From Aedes albopictus (taxonomy: Eukaryota; Arthropoda; Insecta; Diptera; Culicidae): DNA of 64,000 nt. The translations under genes were made by a program, and so were the position numbers. Within the stretch, counting starts at the first letter, position 1. Each line of letters opens with the position of its first letter. Of this stretch, positions 1 to 10,537 are shown piece after piece. The stretch is from NCBI RefSeq assembly GCF_035046485.1, contig NC_085138.1, positions 333,418,421 to 333,482,420 of the forward strand, in the 5' to 3' direction. Below the pieces are notes generated by a model. That model was given only the letters and a program-made list of their open reading frames with translations. It had not been told where the DNA came from and ran no database searches.

Positions 1-473
1 GCACGTGAGTCCTTGAATTTCCAGAACCTAACAGTCCTTGATAGGTTAGTACGCAATTAGATACGTAAAGCATGTTTGTTTTCCTAACATCAAGTGTAGT
101 CTCGGGTGGGCAAAGTCCGATTCTTTAACTATCAGCAAGGCAGAATAAATGCAATTTTAGAAACTGTCACCAGTAACAAGGACTTTGTACCATGAATCCT
201 TATTACCAAAACACATTACCCCAACTTGACAAGCCGGATGTCACTAGGGTTCGGTTTGGTAGATCTTGAACCGTAACGCAACACATAAAGGCGATATACC
301 TACGTTACGGGCTCCGTTAAAGATCGAGCATATTTTAAACCCCCTCAACCATTCATCCATCAGCACGGGTCGCCTGACACCTTGGATTGGGGTTCCCTGT
401 TTAGTGGACTTTTACCCCCGGAACAGGTGGTCCGTAGTGTTATTCTTAGCCAATTAAGACAACCGCTACCGAC
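1..473. other. Unassigned left flank of LINE insertion
   Basis: No convincing gene, tRNA or terminal repeat was seen. The stretch is moderately GC-rich and looks unlike the AT-rich arrays later in the window. It may be part of an older repeat, because the target duplication of the neighbouring LINE lies at its right end. The longest open frame (266-457, 63 codons) has no recognisable motif and is not called. Confidence 0.4.
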
Positions 474-558
474 ACTACACAGCTATCTAGGCTGATCGGG
501 AAAAGAAGTTAATATTGATGATCAACTTCATACGGACCCGAACAGCCGAATCAATGTT
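474..558. repeat. Left copy of 85-bp direct repeat (candidate TSD)
   Basis: These 85 bases are identical to 4012-4096, read base by base. The two copies bracket the minus-strand LINE exactly: identity stops one base outside each end. The simplest reading is a target-site duplication made by target-primed reverse transcription. It is much longer than the usual 5-20 bp for non-LTR elements. Confidence 0.85.
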
Positions 559-726
559 CAGGTATCAGTAGGTCGGCTCTAGAGGCACGTTCTCCTCCAT
601 TCGGGAAATTTGTGCCATCGCCATGAACACGAGCCTATTCATCATTTACCTGACGGAGAAGGGAAGGAAAAAGGATAGGACATGAGAAGGGACAGGTAAG
701 GGAATAGGATCGTCATACTCGCAAAA

Positions 727-838
727 GCGTACCACAATGGGTTCACATAGCGTCCTGAAAAGGACACTGTAATAACGCATAAGCGTACCACAATGGGTTC
801 AAACAGCGCCCTGAGAAGGGCACTGTAATAACGCATAA
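727..838 (-). repeat. Two 56-bp tandem repeats in LINE 3' UTR
   Basis: Units 727-782 and 783-838 both begin GCGTACCACAATGGGTTCA and end CACTGTAATAACGCATAA, with about five differences between them. Each contains a small inverted pair around CCTG..AGG. They sit just after the stop codon of the reverse transcriptase frame. Short tandem units are common in the 3' UTRs of non-LTR elements; a role in reverse-transcriptase recognition is inference. Confidence 0.85.
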
Positions 839-852
839 AGCTTAAAGAGAGC

Positions 853-3800
853 CTATAGCTCTTTACCACAGCGGGTCAAGAACAACAGAACGTCCTGAAG
901 ATTCAGGTTTCTGAAGTCAGTTTCACTTAATAAGTGTTTCCCGAGTATTCGGAAACGCAATTGCGCAAAAACTGGACAGTTACATATTAAATGATACGAA
1001 GTTCCATAATCGGATTCACAGCTATCACAGGCAAATGAATCAGCTTGCTGAATATTCGCCATGTGATAACTGAGTCGGCAGTGGCCAGTCAATGCTTTGA
1101 CCAGCATGCTGCAATTCTGCTTTGACAGATTTGTTAGATACTTTGCCACCCCTAGAGATGGCTCAGTACAATACAATTTTGTTTGACGACATGACTCCAA
1201 ACTATTCCAGTATTGTTTGTGCTGAGTGGCAGCCCAGGTGTCAATCTGAAGCTTTACCCAACACTTGGATACCGGAATAGCTGGCTCAGGGCCAATGAAG
1301 TCATGTGATGCTCCAGTGCGAGCTAACTCATCAGCCAATTCATTTCCAGCGATGGAAGAATGGCCAGGTACCCATACAAGGTGAACAGCGTTTGCTGAAT
1401 TCAGCTCCTCGATTTGAGTTCGACAAGCGATAACTATCTTCGACCTGGAGTTGGCCGAAGCAAGTGCTTTAATAGCAGCCTGGCTATCTGAACAGAAGTA
1501 TACTACTTTGCCCATTACGTGCTGCTGAAGTGCTGATTGCACTCCGCACATAAGAGCAAAGATTTCGGCCTGAAAAACGGTGCAGTGTCTACCAAGTGAA
1601 TAAGACTGATACAGCCTTAGCTCACGAGAGTAAACACCAGCACCTGCTCGACCTTCGAGAAGGGAGCCATCAGTGTAACATACGATGCCGTCTGAAATAC
1701 TTCTCTCCAGATAACCAGATGTCCACTCTTCCCGGGAAGGGAATTTCGTGGAAAATGTCCTATATGGAAAATTACAAGCAATTGTAAGATCACTTGGAGC
1801 AAGGACAACTTTGTCCCAATTCACCAAAAGTGGAAACAACGAGGTGTGTGTTGAACTGCGGTTCACAGGAGTTTCCTCTAGTAAACCGAGTACCCATAGA
1901 CGGTAAGTGCAAGAAAGTGCTTCTTGTTTGAGATGAATGTGTAGTGGGGCAACGTCAAAGAGAACTTCGAGCGCTGCCGTAGGCGTTGAAGAGAACGCTC
2001 CAGACATCGCCATTAGGCACATCCTTTGGAGATGGCCTAATTTTGATTGGACCGTTCTCACTTCGCCCTTTTGCCACCACACAAGACATCCATAAGCCAA
2101 TATTGGACGAACAACAGTTGTGTAAATCCATTTGATATACTTGGGTTTAAGACCCCAAGTTGTACCAAAGGTTCGCCGGCATTGCCCGAAGGCCATACAA
2201 GCTTTCTTGATTCTGAACTCAATGTGAGGTCTCCAGGAAAGCTTGGAATCAAGAATGACTCCAACGTACTTTACCTGTTCAGTCACATTGATTTCAGAAT
2301 CAAAGAGACGTAAAGATCGAACACCATTACGGTTTCGCTTTTCCGTGAAAAGAACAATAGATGTTTTACTCGGATTGACCGAAAGGCCATATTGGCGACA
2401 CCAACCCTCAACTACCTGAAGAGCGTTTTGCATCAGGTCGAAAAGGGTGCTGATGCACATACCGACTAACAATGTTAGGTAGTCGTCGGCAAAACCATAA
2501 GTAGGAAAACCGCTATTATTGAGTTGCCTCAATAGCGTATCTGCTACGAGATTCCACAAAAGAGGTGATAAGACTCCCCCTTGGGGGCATCCACAAACAC
2601 TCAATTTCCTAATCGCCGCTTGACGCAATGTCGAGAAGAGATGTCGGTTTTTGAGCATTTGGTGAATCCAATTGGAGATCATTGGAGATATACCGTGACC
2701 CCGTGCGGCTTCCAATATGGCATCGAAAGGCACGTTGTCAAAGGCACCCTCGATATCTAAGAAAACACCCAAGCAGGATTGCTTTTGAGCGAATGCCTTC
2801 TCGATATCGTAAACAACTTTGTGTAAAAGAGTCACAGTGGACTTACCAGATTGGTAGGCATGTTGGTTCACATGAAGAGGCACGTTGGCCAGATGAACAT
2901 CACGGATGTGATGATCCACAATGCGTTCTAAGCATTTCAGAAGAAAAGAGGTCAAACTGATAGGTCTGAAGCTCTTTGCTTCTTCATACGACGCGCGACC
3001 CACTTTCGGAATAAACTTCACAGTAATATCCCGCCAGGATTTGGGAATATACCCTGTAGCAAAACTGCAAACAAGTAGTTGTTTCAAAGTATGTTTGAAA
3101 TGATCAAATCCCTTCTGAAGCAAAATAGGATAAATCCCATCTGCCCCAGGAGATTTGAAAGGAGCAAAGCTATTAAGTGCCCATTCAATCGATTCTAAAG
3201 TTATGATACTCCGAGCCGAAGCTAAAGAATCATAACTACAAGAAAAGACATCAGGTTCATCCGAAGATGTAATATCCACACATCCGGGGAAGTGTGTGCT
3301 GAATAAACATTCCAAAACTTCCTCATCAGAGGAAGTGAAATCACCATTTGGCAAACGAAGTTTGTTCACTTGAAAATTCTTAGATTTTGCAAGGATTTTG
3401 TTCAATCGACTGGCTTCACTCAGACTGGAAACATTTGTACAAAGGTTTTTCCAGCCGGATCGTTCAGCAGACCGAAGAGCTTTCTGGTAGGCCTTGCGAG
3501 CCGACCTGAAAGCCTCCGATCCAGCCGAACGTCGTCTGTTCCAACTCTTTCTACATTGTTTCCTGAGCTTCGCCAGATCGGAGTTCCACCAAGGGGTTCC
3601 TCTTGTGGTCTTCACAGACCGCAGAGGGCAGGCTTCTTCAAAAGCTTCCATGATGAAGGCCGTTGTAGTATCAACGGCATCATCTAAATCACTTGGAGTG
3701 TCAATTGATGGTGAGTATCCATGAAATTTGGCTGCAACCAAATCGGTAAAGAGATCCCAGTTGGTTGACCGGGGATTCCTGAAACGCAAAGTTTGCGAAG

Positions 3801-4011
3801 TAACATTCACATGTTCAAACAAGATGTAGCGATGGTCAGATAAAGATTCTTCATCTGACACATGCCAATTGGTCAGCTCATGACTAATTCTGCTAGAGCA
3901 AAGCGTTATGTCTAACACTTCCTCTCTACCAGATACCATGAAGGTTGGGCGGTTGCCTATGTTAAGTAATCCAAGATCTGTACTACTTACACAGCATACA
4001 AGATCTGTACT
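853..4011 (-). CDS. LINE ORF2: endonuclease (C-terminal end), reverse transcriptase, RNase H
   Basis: The open frame runs unbroken to the stop at 853. The first methionine is at 3939, but coding continues upstream in frame through LGLLNIGNRPTF, a normal endonuclease segment, so that methionine is internal and the true start was lost with the 5' end. Residues below count from the 3939 methionine. SDHRY (34-38) is the last endonuclease motif. Reverse transcriptase spans about 250-560, with FKSPGADGI (261-269), catalytic D395 in LDIEGAF, CPQGGVLSPL (451-460) and the FADD box (483-486). RNase H spans about 750-880, with YTDGS (D757), E792, D818, a conserved VPGH (H860) and D870. A CX2CX8HX4C motif (C971, C974, H983, C988) lies near the C-terminus. 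All catalytic residues checked are present, so decay has been slight since insertion. The encoded enzyme would copy element RNA into DNA at nicked chromatin. Confidence 0.9.
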   Translation of the reverse strand, partial: STDLVCCVSSTDLGLLNIGNRPTFMVSGREEVLDITLCSSRISHELTNWHVSDEESLSDHRYILFEHVNVTSQTLRFRNPRSTNWDLFTDLVAAKFHGYSPSIDTPSDLDDAVDTTTAFIMEAFEEACPLRSVKTTRGTPWWNSDLAKLRKQCRKSWNRRRSAGSEAFRSARKAYQKALRSAERSGWKNLCTNVSSLSEASRLNKILAKSKNFQVNKLRLPNGDFTSSDEEVLECLFSTHFPGCVDITSSDEPDVFSCSYDSLASARSIITLESIEWALNSFAPFKSPGADGIYPILLQKGFDHFKHTLKQLLVCSFATGYIPKSWRDITVKFIPKVGRASYEEAKSFRPISLTSFLLKCLERIVDHHIRDVHLANVPLHVNQHAYQSGKSTVTLLHKVVYDIEKAFAQKQSCLGVFLDIEGAFDNVPFDAILEAARGHGISPMISNWIHQMLKNRHLFSTLRQAAIRKLSVCGCPQGGVLSPLLWNLVADTLLRQLNNSGFPTYGFADDYLTLLVGMCISTLFDLMQNALQVVEGWCRQYGLSVNPSKTSIVLFTEKRNRNGVRSLRLFDSEINVTEQVKYVGVILDSKLSWRPHIEFRIKKACMAFGQCRRTFGTTWGLKPKYIKWIYTTVVRPILAYGCLVWWQKGEVRTVQSKLGHLQRMCLMAMSGAFSSTPTAALEVLFDVAPLHIHLKQEALSCTYRLWVLGLLEETPVNRSSTHTSLFPLLVNWDKVVLAPSDLTIACNFPYRTFSTKFPSREEWTSGYLERSISDGIVCYTDGSLLEGRAGAGVYSRELRLYQSYSLGRHCTVFQAEIFALMCGVQSALQQHVMGKVVYFCSDSQAAIKALASANSRSKIVIACRTQIEELNSANAVHLVWVPGHSSIAGNELADELARTGASHDFIGPEPAIPVSKCWVKLQIDTWAATQHKQYWNSLESCRQTKLYCTEPSLGVAKYLTNLSKQNCSMLVKALTGHCRLSYHMANIQQADSFACDSCESDYGTSYHLICNCPVFAQLRFRILGKHLLSETDFRNLNLQDVLLFLTRCGKEL

Positions 4012-4096
4012 ACTACACAGCTATCTAGGCTGATCGGGAAAAGAAGTTAATATTGATGATCAACTTCATACGGACCCGAACAGCCGAATCAATGTT
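4012..4096. repeat. Right copy of 85-bp direct repeat (candidate TSD)
   Basis: This copy is identical to 474-558 over all 85 bases. The sequence beyond it (from 4097) differs from that beyond the left copy. The boundary shares ACTACACAGC with the duplicated LINE 5' junction, which suggests microhomology during completion of the insertion. Confidence 0.85.
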
Positions 4097-4935
4097 AGTT
4101 TGCTTAACGACTTTGATAACAACGAAGAGCTTTCAACGATGGTATAATAACTCGTTGCGGGTTTATATGTATTATTCACTGTGATGCATAGTTGATTGGT
4201 AAAGTTTGAGATGCTGTAACTATGGTTTGCTTTATGAATTGAGCTCAATATTTGAAACGGCACACATTGGAGTGAATCATAGCAAAACCTGATCATAAGT
4301 GAAAAATCTCAAAATGAATCAATTGGGTTTTCTGTTGTGTTTTTGCCAAATGTAGTTATCGTGTAATTGTTTGACAGCTATACAGTGTCCAAATGTTTTG
4401 TTTACGCTTATCACAAGAGGTTAAGTGAAGCTGAATTTGAGTCGTTTTCTTTGATATAACTCACAGCGCGTGCTAGTTTTGACCGTACAAAGTGAATAAA
4501 ATTGATAGTCAATCAATTCAACGATGCAGTTTGTTAAAGAAGGTCAATGTTGTTATTCTGTTAATTTGATACCCAAACAAATTGACGTTAAGTTTACATA
4601 CAATATATGACAATATTGAACAAAAATATTTGATGGAAACCTTTATCGTACATTCAAAATGAAATAAGTTGATTTTCCGGCTGTTTCCGGAAAATCTTCT
4701 TTCAGTGTATGATAAAACAAGTGTTGCTCTTTCAAATGCAGAAAGAAAACCTTCCGGATGTTTCCGATTTCAAAAGTTTCAACACTTCGAAAAAATCGCG
4801 ATAAATATATTATTATATGATATTATTTGCCTAAAACACTATTTGTCGCTCTGAATGTATTTTTGCTGAAAACTAGAATTCAACAGCTTTCAAGCAAAAA
4901 AAAAAAAGAAATTTAAAATCGGTCAACTGGTTCAA
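4097..4935. other. AT-rich unassigned spacer
   Basis: No gene or transposon end was recognised. A short dyad around TTTCCGG occurs near 4675-4700 and again near 4753-4770. An A-rich run of 12 bases at 4897-4908 lies close to the 3' end of the minus-strand RTE element and may belong to its insertion site. Confidence 0.4.
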
Positions 4936-4951
4936 AAGCTCGATCGATCGG

Positions 4952-6843
4952 TCAGGCTAAGGCCGGGGTGGCCTCTGCTGTACATAGTAGCCGCCTCCAC
5001 TCCACTCGGTCCATGGCTGTTTGTCTCCAGTTCCGCACTCTGCGTAGGGTCCGCAGATCGTCCTCCACTTGGTCGACCCACCTAGCTCGCTGCGCTCCAC
5101 GTCTTCTTGTACCGGTCGGATGACTCTCGAGAACCATTTTAGTCGGGTTGCTATCCGACATCCTGATGACGTGACCCACCCACCGTAACCTCCCGATTTT
5201 CGCGGTATGGACGATGGTTGGTTCTCCCAGCAGCTGATGCAGCTCGTGGTTCATTCGCCTTCTCCAAGACCCGTCTTCCATCTGCACTCCGCCGTAGATG
5301 GTACGCAACACCTTCCGTTCGAAAACACCAAGGGCGCGTTGGTCCTCTGTACGTAGGGTCCATGTTTCGTGCCCATCTCTAATCAACGTTTTGTAGATGG
5401 TTAACTTCGTGTTACGGCGAACTTTATTCGATCGTAGAGTTCTGCGGAGTCCAAAGTAGGCACGATTTCCTGCCACAATGCGCCTCTGAATTTCTCTGCT
5501 GGTGTCGTTGTCGGCGGTCACCAGTGAGCCCAAGTACACGAATTCTTCAACCGCCTCGATTTCATCACCGTCGACATGAATTCGGGGTGGCGGGCGCGGT
5601 GATTCCTCCCTGGAGCCCTTTGCCATCATGTACTTTGTCTTCGACACATTAATGACTAATCCGATTCGCCTGGCTTCACTCTTTAGTCGGATGTACGTTT
5701 CCGCCATCGTTTCAAATTTACGAGCAATAATATCAATATCATCGGCGAAACCAAGCAGCTGAACGGACTTCGTGAAAATCGTCCCACTCGTGTTTATTCC
5801 CGCTCTTCTTATTACACGCTCCAAAGCAATGTTGAACAGCAAGCACGAAAGACCATCTCCTTGCCGTAACCCTCTGCGAGATTCGAAGGGATTCGAGAGT
5901 GTCCCTGATACTCGAACTACGCACATCACTCGATCCATCGTCGCCTTGATCAACCGTACCAGTTTATCCGGGAATCCGTATTCGTGCATAATCTGCCATA
6001 GCTGTTCTCGATCGATTGTATCATACGCCGATTTGAAATCGATGAACAAGTGATGTGTGGGCACGTTGTATTCGCGGCATTTCTGCAACACCTGGTGGAT
6101 GGCGAACATCTGGTCCGTTGTAGCGTGTTCACCCATAAATCCAGCCTGATATTGCCCCACGAACTCTCTTGCAATTGGTGATAGACGGTGGCATAAAATT
6201 TGAGAGAGTATCTTGTAGGCAGCGTTCAGTAGTGTGATCGCGCGGTAGTTCCCGCAATCCAACTTGTCGCCCTTTTTGTAGATGGGACACACGATACCTT
6301 CCATCCATTCCTCCGGTAATACTTCCTCCTCCCAAATCTTGGTAATGACCCAGTGTAGTGCTCTCACCAGTGCTTCTCCACCGTATTTTAGAAGCTCGCT
6401 TGGTAGTTGATCTGCTCCAGCGGCTTTGTTGTTTTTCAACCGGCCAACCTCCTCCTCAATCTCTTGAAGGTCAGGGGCCGGAAATCTTTCGTCCTGTGCA
6501 CATACTCCAAGATCTGTTACCACGCCACCTTCGGTACTTGCAACGTCACCATTGAGGTGCTCATCGTAAAGCTGCCGCCACCTCTCGACCACCTCACGCT
6601 CGCTCGTGAGAATATTCCCGTGATTATCTCGGCACATGTCGGCTTGTGGCACAAAGCCTTTGCGCGAGCGGTTCAGCTTCTCGTAGAACTTTCGTGTGCC
6701 TTTAGCGCGGTACAGCTCTTCCATCGCTTCGCGATCTCGTTCTTCCTACTGGCGCTTCTTCATCCGGAAGACTGAGTTCTGCCTGTTCCGCGCCTGTTTG
6801 TAACGTGCCTCATTCGCTCTCGTATGGTGTTGCAGCATTCTCG
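4952..6843 (-). pseudogene. RTE reverse transcriptase half of ORF, one nonsense codon
   Basis: The frame continues from the endonuclease half across the MITE. It reads ARMLQHHTRANEARYKQAR, then meets a TAG at 6746-6748 and stays open from 6745 to the stop at 4952. Counting from the methionine at 6724, the reverse transcriptase has NNKAAGADQLPSELL (98-112), catalytic D229 in FIDFKSAYD, RQGDGLSC (287-294) and the FADD box (326-329). The C-terminal part with GRLRWVGHVIRM (511-522) and the arginine-rich end is typical of RTE proteins. TLIRDGHETWTL appears to lack about four residues compared with TLILPVALYGHEAWTL in the copy at 25.4 kb, an in-frame deletion of about 12 bases. The enzyme cannot be made intact because of the nonsense codon and the MITE. 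Confidence 0.88.
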
Positions 6844-7021
6844 CCCAAGTAACACACTTGTCACCGAAGAGTCACGGCGGCGCAGGTTTTTGTTGCGCAG
6901 AAGTCACTGTGACTTACTTCTAACAAATAAACACTCACTTGCTAGAAGTAAGTCACAGTGACTTTTGCGCAACATAAACCTGCGCCGCCGTGACTCTTCG
7001 GTGACAAGTGTGTTACTTGGG
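6844..7021. mobile_element. Palindromic MITE inserted in RTE ORF
   Basis: Both ends read CCCAAGTAACACACTTGTCA inward, and the two arms are complementary for about 75 bases, with a loop near 6930. The flanking RTE sequence can be rejoined if a 2-bp CG is duplicated, so 180 bases were added and the outer frame is kept. The first codons of the insert give a stop after WAPK, which ends the endonuclease half. The TIR and the inner GCGCAGGTTTTTG are shared with the MITE at 24226-24375. Confidence 0.9.
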
Positions 7022-8245
7022 CGCCCATGCTGCATTCTTCTCGTTTTTCAACTGTTCACATTCGCCGTCGTACCAGTCGTTTCTGTGATTCGGAGTCACG
7101 AAGCCTAGTGCTGTAGCCGAGGTACTACCTATGGCGGATCGGATGTCCCTCCAGCCATCTTCAAGTGTAGCTGCGCCAAGCTGCTCTTCCGTTGGTAGGG
7201 CCACTGCTAACTGCTGCGCGTAGTTTTGAGCCACTTCTACGTTACGAAGTTGCTCGATGTTGAGCCGTGGCGTTCGACTTCGACGCGTGGTGATAACTGT
7301 CGAAAGTTTTGAGCGCATGCATACAGCGACTAAGTAGTGATCCGAATCTATATTCGCACTGCGGTATGTGCGGACGTTGGTTATATCTGAGAAGAATTTA
7401 CCGTCGATTAGAACGTGGTCGATTTGGTTTTCTGTTTGATGGTCGGGTGATCTCCAGGTGGCTTTGTGGATATCTTTGCGGGGGAAGAAGGTGCTTCGGA
7501 CTACCATACCACGGGAGGCTGCAAAGTTTACGCATCGCTGGCCGTTATCATTCGATACGGCGTGCAGGCTGTTTCGCCCGATTACCGGTCTGTACATTTC
7601 CTCCCTTCCTACCTGCGCGTTCATGTCGCTGACAACGATTTTCACGTCACGCGGCGAGCAACCATCGTATGTTTGCTCTAACTGCGCGTAGAACGCTTCT
7701 TTCTCGTCATCGGGTCTCCCTTCGTGTGGGCAGTGGACGTTGATGATGCTGTAGTTGAAGAAACGGCCCTTAACTCTCAACATGCACATCCTTGCGTTGA
7801 TCGGCTGCCACCCGATCACACGTTGTCGCATCTTGCCCAACACTATAAATCCTGTTCCCAGTTCATTGGTGGTGCCACAGCTTTGGTAGAAGGTAGCCGC
7901 TCGATGCCCGCTTTTCCACACTTTCTGTTCAGTCCAACAAAGTTCCTGCAACGCCACGATGTCGAAGTTGCGGGGATGTAGTTCGTCGTAGATTAACCTG
8001 TCACATCCTGCGAAACCTAGTGACTTGCAATTCCATGTTCCAAGTTTCCAATCGTAGTCCTTATTTCGTCGCGTGGGTCTTTGCCGATTGTATCGAGTCG
8101 TATTTTCTCCTATGTTATTCGCAATGGGGATTTTTACGGGTGGCTTATTGGGCCTACGCCAACAGTCCTGTCTCGCCGGAGGGCCATCGTGCCAGTTCTG
8201 TTTAACGTCCCAACCAACAACACTGGAACGACCACGCTGATGGGG
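7022..8245 (-). pseudogene. RTE AP-type endonuclease half of ORF
   Basis: The frame is open from just after a TAG at 8246-8248 down to the MITE junction. The methionine at 7957 is internal: upstream in frame lies LGTWNCKSLGF (around 8010-8045), the standard start of the endonuclease fold, itself preceded by about 65 open codons without a methionine. Motifs in order are LGTWN, ALQELCW, INVHCPHEG, SDMNAQVG (usually GDFNAQVG), the QIDHVLI block and the catalytic SDH in SDHYLVAV. The protein would nick DNA to prime reverse transcription. The true start codon is not visible; it may lie upstream in another frame or have been lost. The MITE at 7021 ends the frame. Confidence 0.85.
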
Positions 8246-8534
8246 CTACCACCTTGGATCTAGCTGGGCGTGGTGCAGCGTTTCTTACTCATCCGCTGGA
8301 TGCCAGAACAGACGCTGTTTGAGCCGCACCTCCTTGGTGAACAGACACTCGGATCGTACCTCCTCAATCTAGCTGAAGTCAGAAGGACAACAGTGCCCAG
8401 GCTGCACTACCAGCTAAGCACACAACTCTTAGCTGGTGGTCTTTGTCATCGCTTGACCCGTGGAAGCATGAGGTAGGAACTTGTGAGGACCAGAGCTATA
8501 TTGGATGCTCTCCTTATCGACTCTCCGTTTTGCA
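8246..8534 (-). other. RTE 5' region, also present inverted at 24940-25341
   Basis: About 265 bases here match 25090-25341 on the same strand with few differences, up to CCGTTTTGCA at 8534 and 25341. Relative to the reverse transcriptase, however, the two segments point in opposite directions. Read on the minus strand it is the sequence upstream of the endonuclease. An open frame on the plus strand (8270-8476) is an antisense reading and is not called. Confidence 0.75.
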
Positions 8535-9623
8535 GCCCATTCAATTCAATTGTGTTTACAGTTAATTTTTCTGTGTGTAGCAGATAATTGCTTTGAGCTC
8601 ATTCAAAACGAGCCAATGTGGAGCTCACTTCGTTTTCACTGATATCTTCACCACCTTACCGCCATATTTTACGGGTCATGACCGCAGCAGCATCAATTTC
8701 GCACCGATTATTCACACTTTTACGCCAACAGAAAAATAACTGCCTAATTACTTGAGGCGCTGAGCCCACTTAACATTCCATCGCTGGAATGGAGAGGCAT
8801 ATCTACAGACGCTGGAAGACCCAAATGAAACATTCCCACAAACAGAGAGCTATCGGATCGGAAGCCCGATCGAGCCAACCGAAGAGCAACCGAAAGGCAT
8901 CGTTGGATGGGAAACGCAGGGCAGTGGCGGCTTAGCTACCAATATTTACCTACCAATCAACCAACCACCCTTTCTTTTTGTTTGATTGGCTCTCCCCCGC
9001 GTAAGTCTGACCATACGATCTCCATATGAGCATATTAAGCTTCCCACACCGCACCGCCTTCGCCCAGTATAGGTATAGGTACGGGCGGTTAGTGCGCGAG
9101 CGGAACAATTAATTTCTCGCTTTCTGCCTTCTCAATAAAATGCGGTCGGGAAGTTGGTTGCTGGTTTGTTGGTCGGTTGGTCGGATATCCATTTTCGCGC
9201 ATTTTTGCTTTCCCTAATGGGGTAACTTATGGAAACCGAACGACCAACGGAAATTTGACCGCGAACTTGAACCGACCAGCACAGCGGCATCGGCAGCGTA
9301 ATTTCGGCTGTCGATCGATCGCTGTGTTGTGGAATTCCAAACGCTTCTTGTGCGCTGCGCCGGTTGGATGGGATCTCATGGTGTTTTGATTTAGGGGAGA
9401 GTGAGGTGAGAGGAGCTTTTTATGGAAACACATGTTTACCGCATTGAGGAGGTGCATTCTGCTCTTACCAGCCTCTCTGCTTCTTTAATCAGCTTTTGCA
9501 TCTGAAAAACTCCCATGAGACTCCATTTTATCACTTCCTTCAACTTCTCCAGATCACCTGTTATCTGAGCCTAAATCATCTGAGCCTAACACTTGCTGTG
9601 TCAGTTAGTTTCGGAGTCAAGTA
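8535..9623. other. Unassigned, GC-richer, possibly single-copy DNA
   Basis: No transposon ends or gene-like frames were recognised. The base composition from about 8770 to 9480 is more balanced than that of the repeat arrays, with several runs of CCAACC or GGTTGG type. This could be host unique sequence. No splice or promoter signal stands out. Confidence 0.35.
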
Positions 9624-9625
9624 TA

Positions 9626-10535
9626 CAAGGGGAGGCCAAATTGTTTGGGATAGATTTTTTTTTCTCTCACAGAAAAGTTCAACATGCTGTAACTTTTCAT
9701 AGAATGCATCAACAATTCTCAAATTTGACTGTTTATTAACCATGCATCATTGGTACAAATTTTAGCTCTATTGGTTAATCTTTCGCGAAGCTAGAACCGC
9801 TCTCATAAAACATTTTTTTTTGATAACTTATTTTTGAACTGTCATATCTCGGAACCCAGTGAGCCTAACTGAATGAAATTTTGAACGTTCATCATCAATA
9901 AATTAATGCTTCACAAGTTATTCAAACATAGGTACTTAGTGAACGCTGAAAAAAGTTATTATGGAGTGACACTTTTTGGATTTTTCTCGAAAAATGTATT
10001 TTTTTACATCAATGTCATTAAGTTTAAGTTTTGATATCCAAAGATTTCCTACTTCTGTTCTCAAGATATCTCTAATAAGATATATTAGAGCCTATTTAGA
10101 TTAAAGGTACAACACATTTAGTATTTTTTGTGTGGTATTGAAAATTTGACTTACATTCCTCTATATGGGCAAAAATGTCAAACCGGTATAGCTTTATTCG
10201 ACGTGGGAAAATATTACATTTTATAACGTTGTATCAAGTATCAATATATTGTTGATAAACGTTCAAAATTTCATTCAGTTCGGTTAACTGGTTTCCGAGA
10301 TATAATTGTTCAATAACTTGTTGTCTAAAAAAATGTGTTTTACCAGAACGGTTCTAAGTTCGCTAAAGATCAACCGATCGAGCTCAAATTTATACCAATC
10401 ATGCACATATAATAGGTTGATAAACGACCAAAACTTGAGAATGTTTGATGCATTCTATGAAAAAATACAGCATAATGAACTTTTTTGTGGAAGAAAAAAA
10501 GAGTTGCCTATCCCAAACAATTTGGCCATCCTCTG
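9626..10535. mobile_element. Tc1/mariner-type MITE, 910 bp, TA target site
   Basis: The ends are inverted repeats of about 115 bases. Left starts CAAGGGGAGGCCAAATTG and right (read inward) CAGAGGATGGCCAAATTG; both continue TTTGGGATAG and share further blocks such as TTCATAGAATGCATCAA. A TA dinucleotide lies at 9624-9625 and 10536-10537, the expected Tc1/mariner duplication. No transposase frame remains, so this is a non-autonomous derivative. Confidence 0.85.
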
Positions 10536-10537
10536 TA

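Larger units (their letters stand above)
559..4011 (-). mobile_element. 5'-truncated non-LTR retrotransposon with RNase H (LOA/I-like)
   Basis: The element lies on the minus strand between two copies of an 85-bp direct repeat. It carries the end of an AP-type endonuclease, a reverse transcriptase and an RNase H domain, then a 3' UTR at 559-852. The domain order and RNase H place it among the RNase H-bearing clades (I, LOA, R1, Outcast and relatives), and I favour LOA/I-like. It has no poly(A) tail. The 5' end is lost inside the endonuclease domain. At the 5' junction a segment starting AGATCTGTACTACT occurs twice in near-tandem (3974-4000 and from 4001), as if template switching occurred at the target. 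The same 3' end recurs at 20578-20625. Confidence 0.88.
4936..8534 (-). mobile_element. RTE-clade non-LTR retrotransposon, interrupted by MITE
   Basis: A near full-length minus-strand element with AP endonuclease (7022-8245) and reverse transcriptase (4952-6843) but no RNase H, as expected for the RTE clade. The 3' end is short: the stop codon is followed almost at once by a (GATC)-type tail at about 4936-4951, typical of RTE elements, which end in short repeats rather than poly(A). The 5' region 8246-8534 is also present, inverted, in the second RTE copy at 24940-25341. A 178-bp palindromic MITE at 6844-7021 splits the coding frame. I could not find a target duplication, so the outer limits are approximate. 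Confidence 0.85.

Noticed and set aside
7309..7981. Several plus-strand frames of 71-107 codons
   Set aside because: They are antisense readings of the RTE endonuclease, which has clear family motifs on the minus strand.
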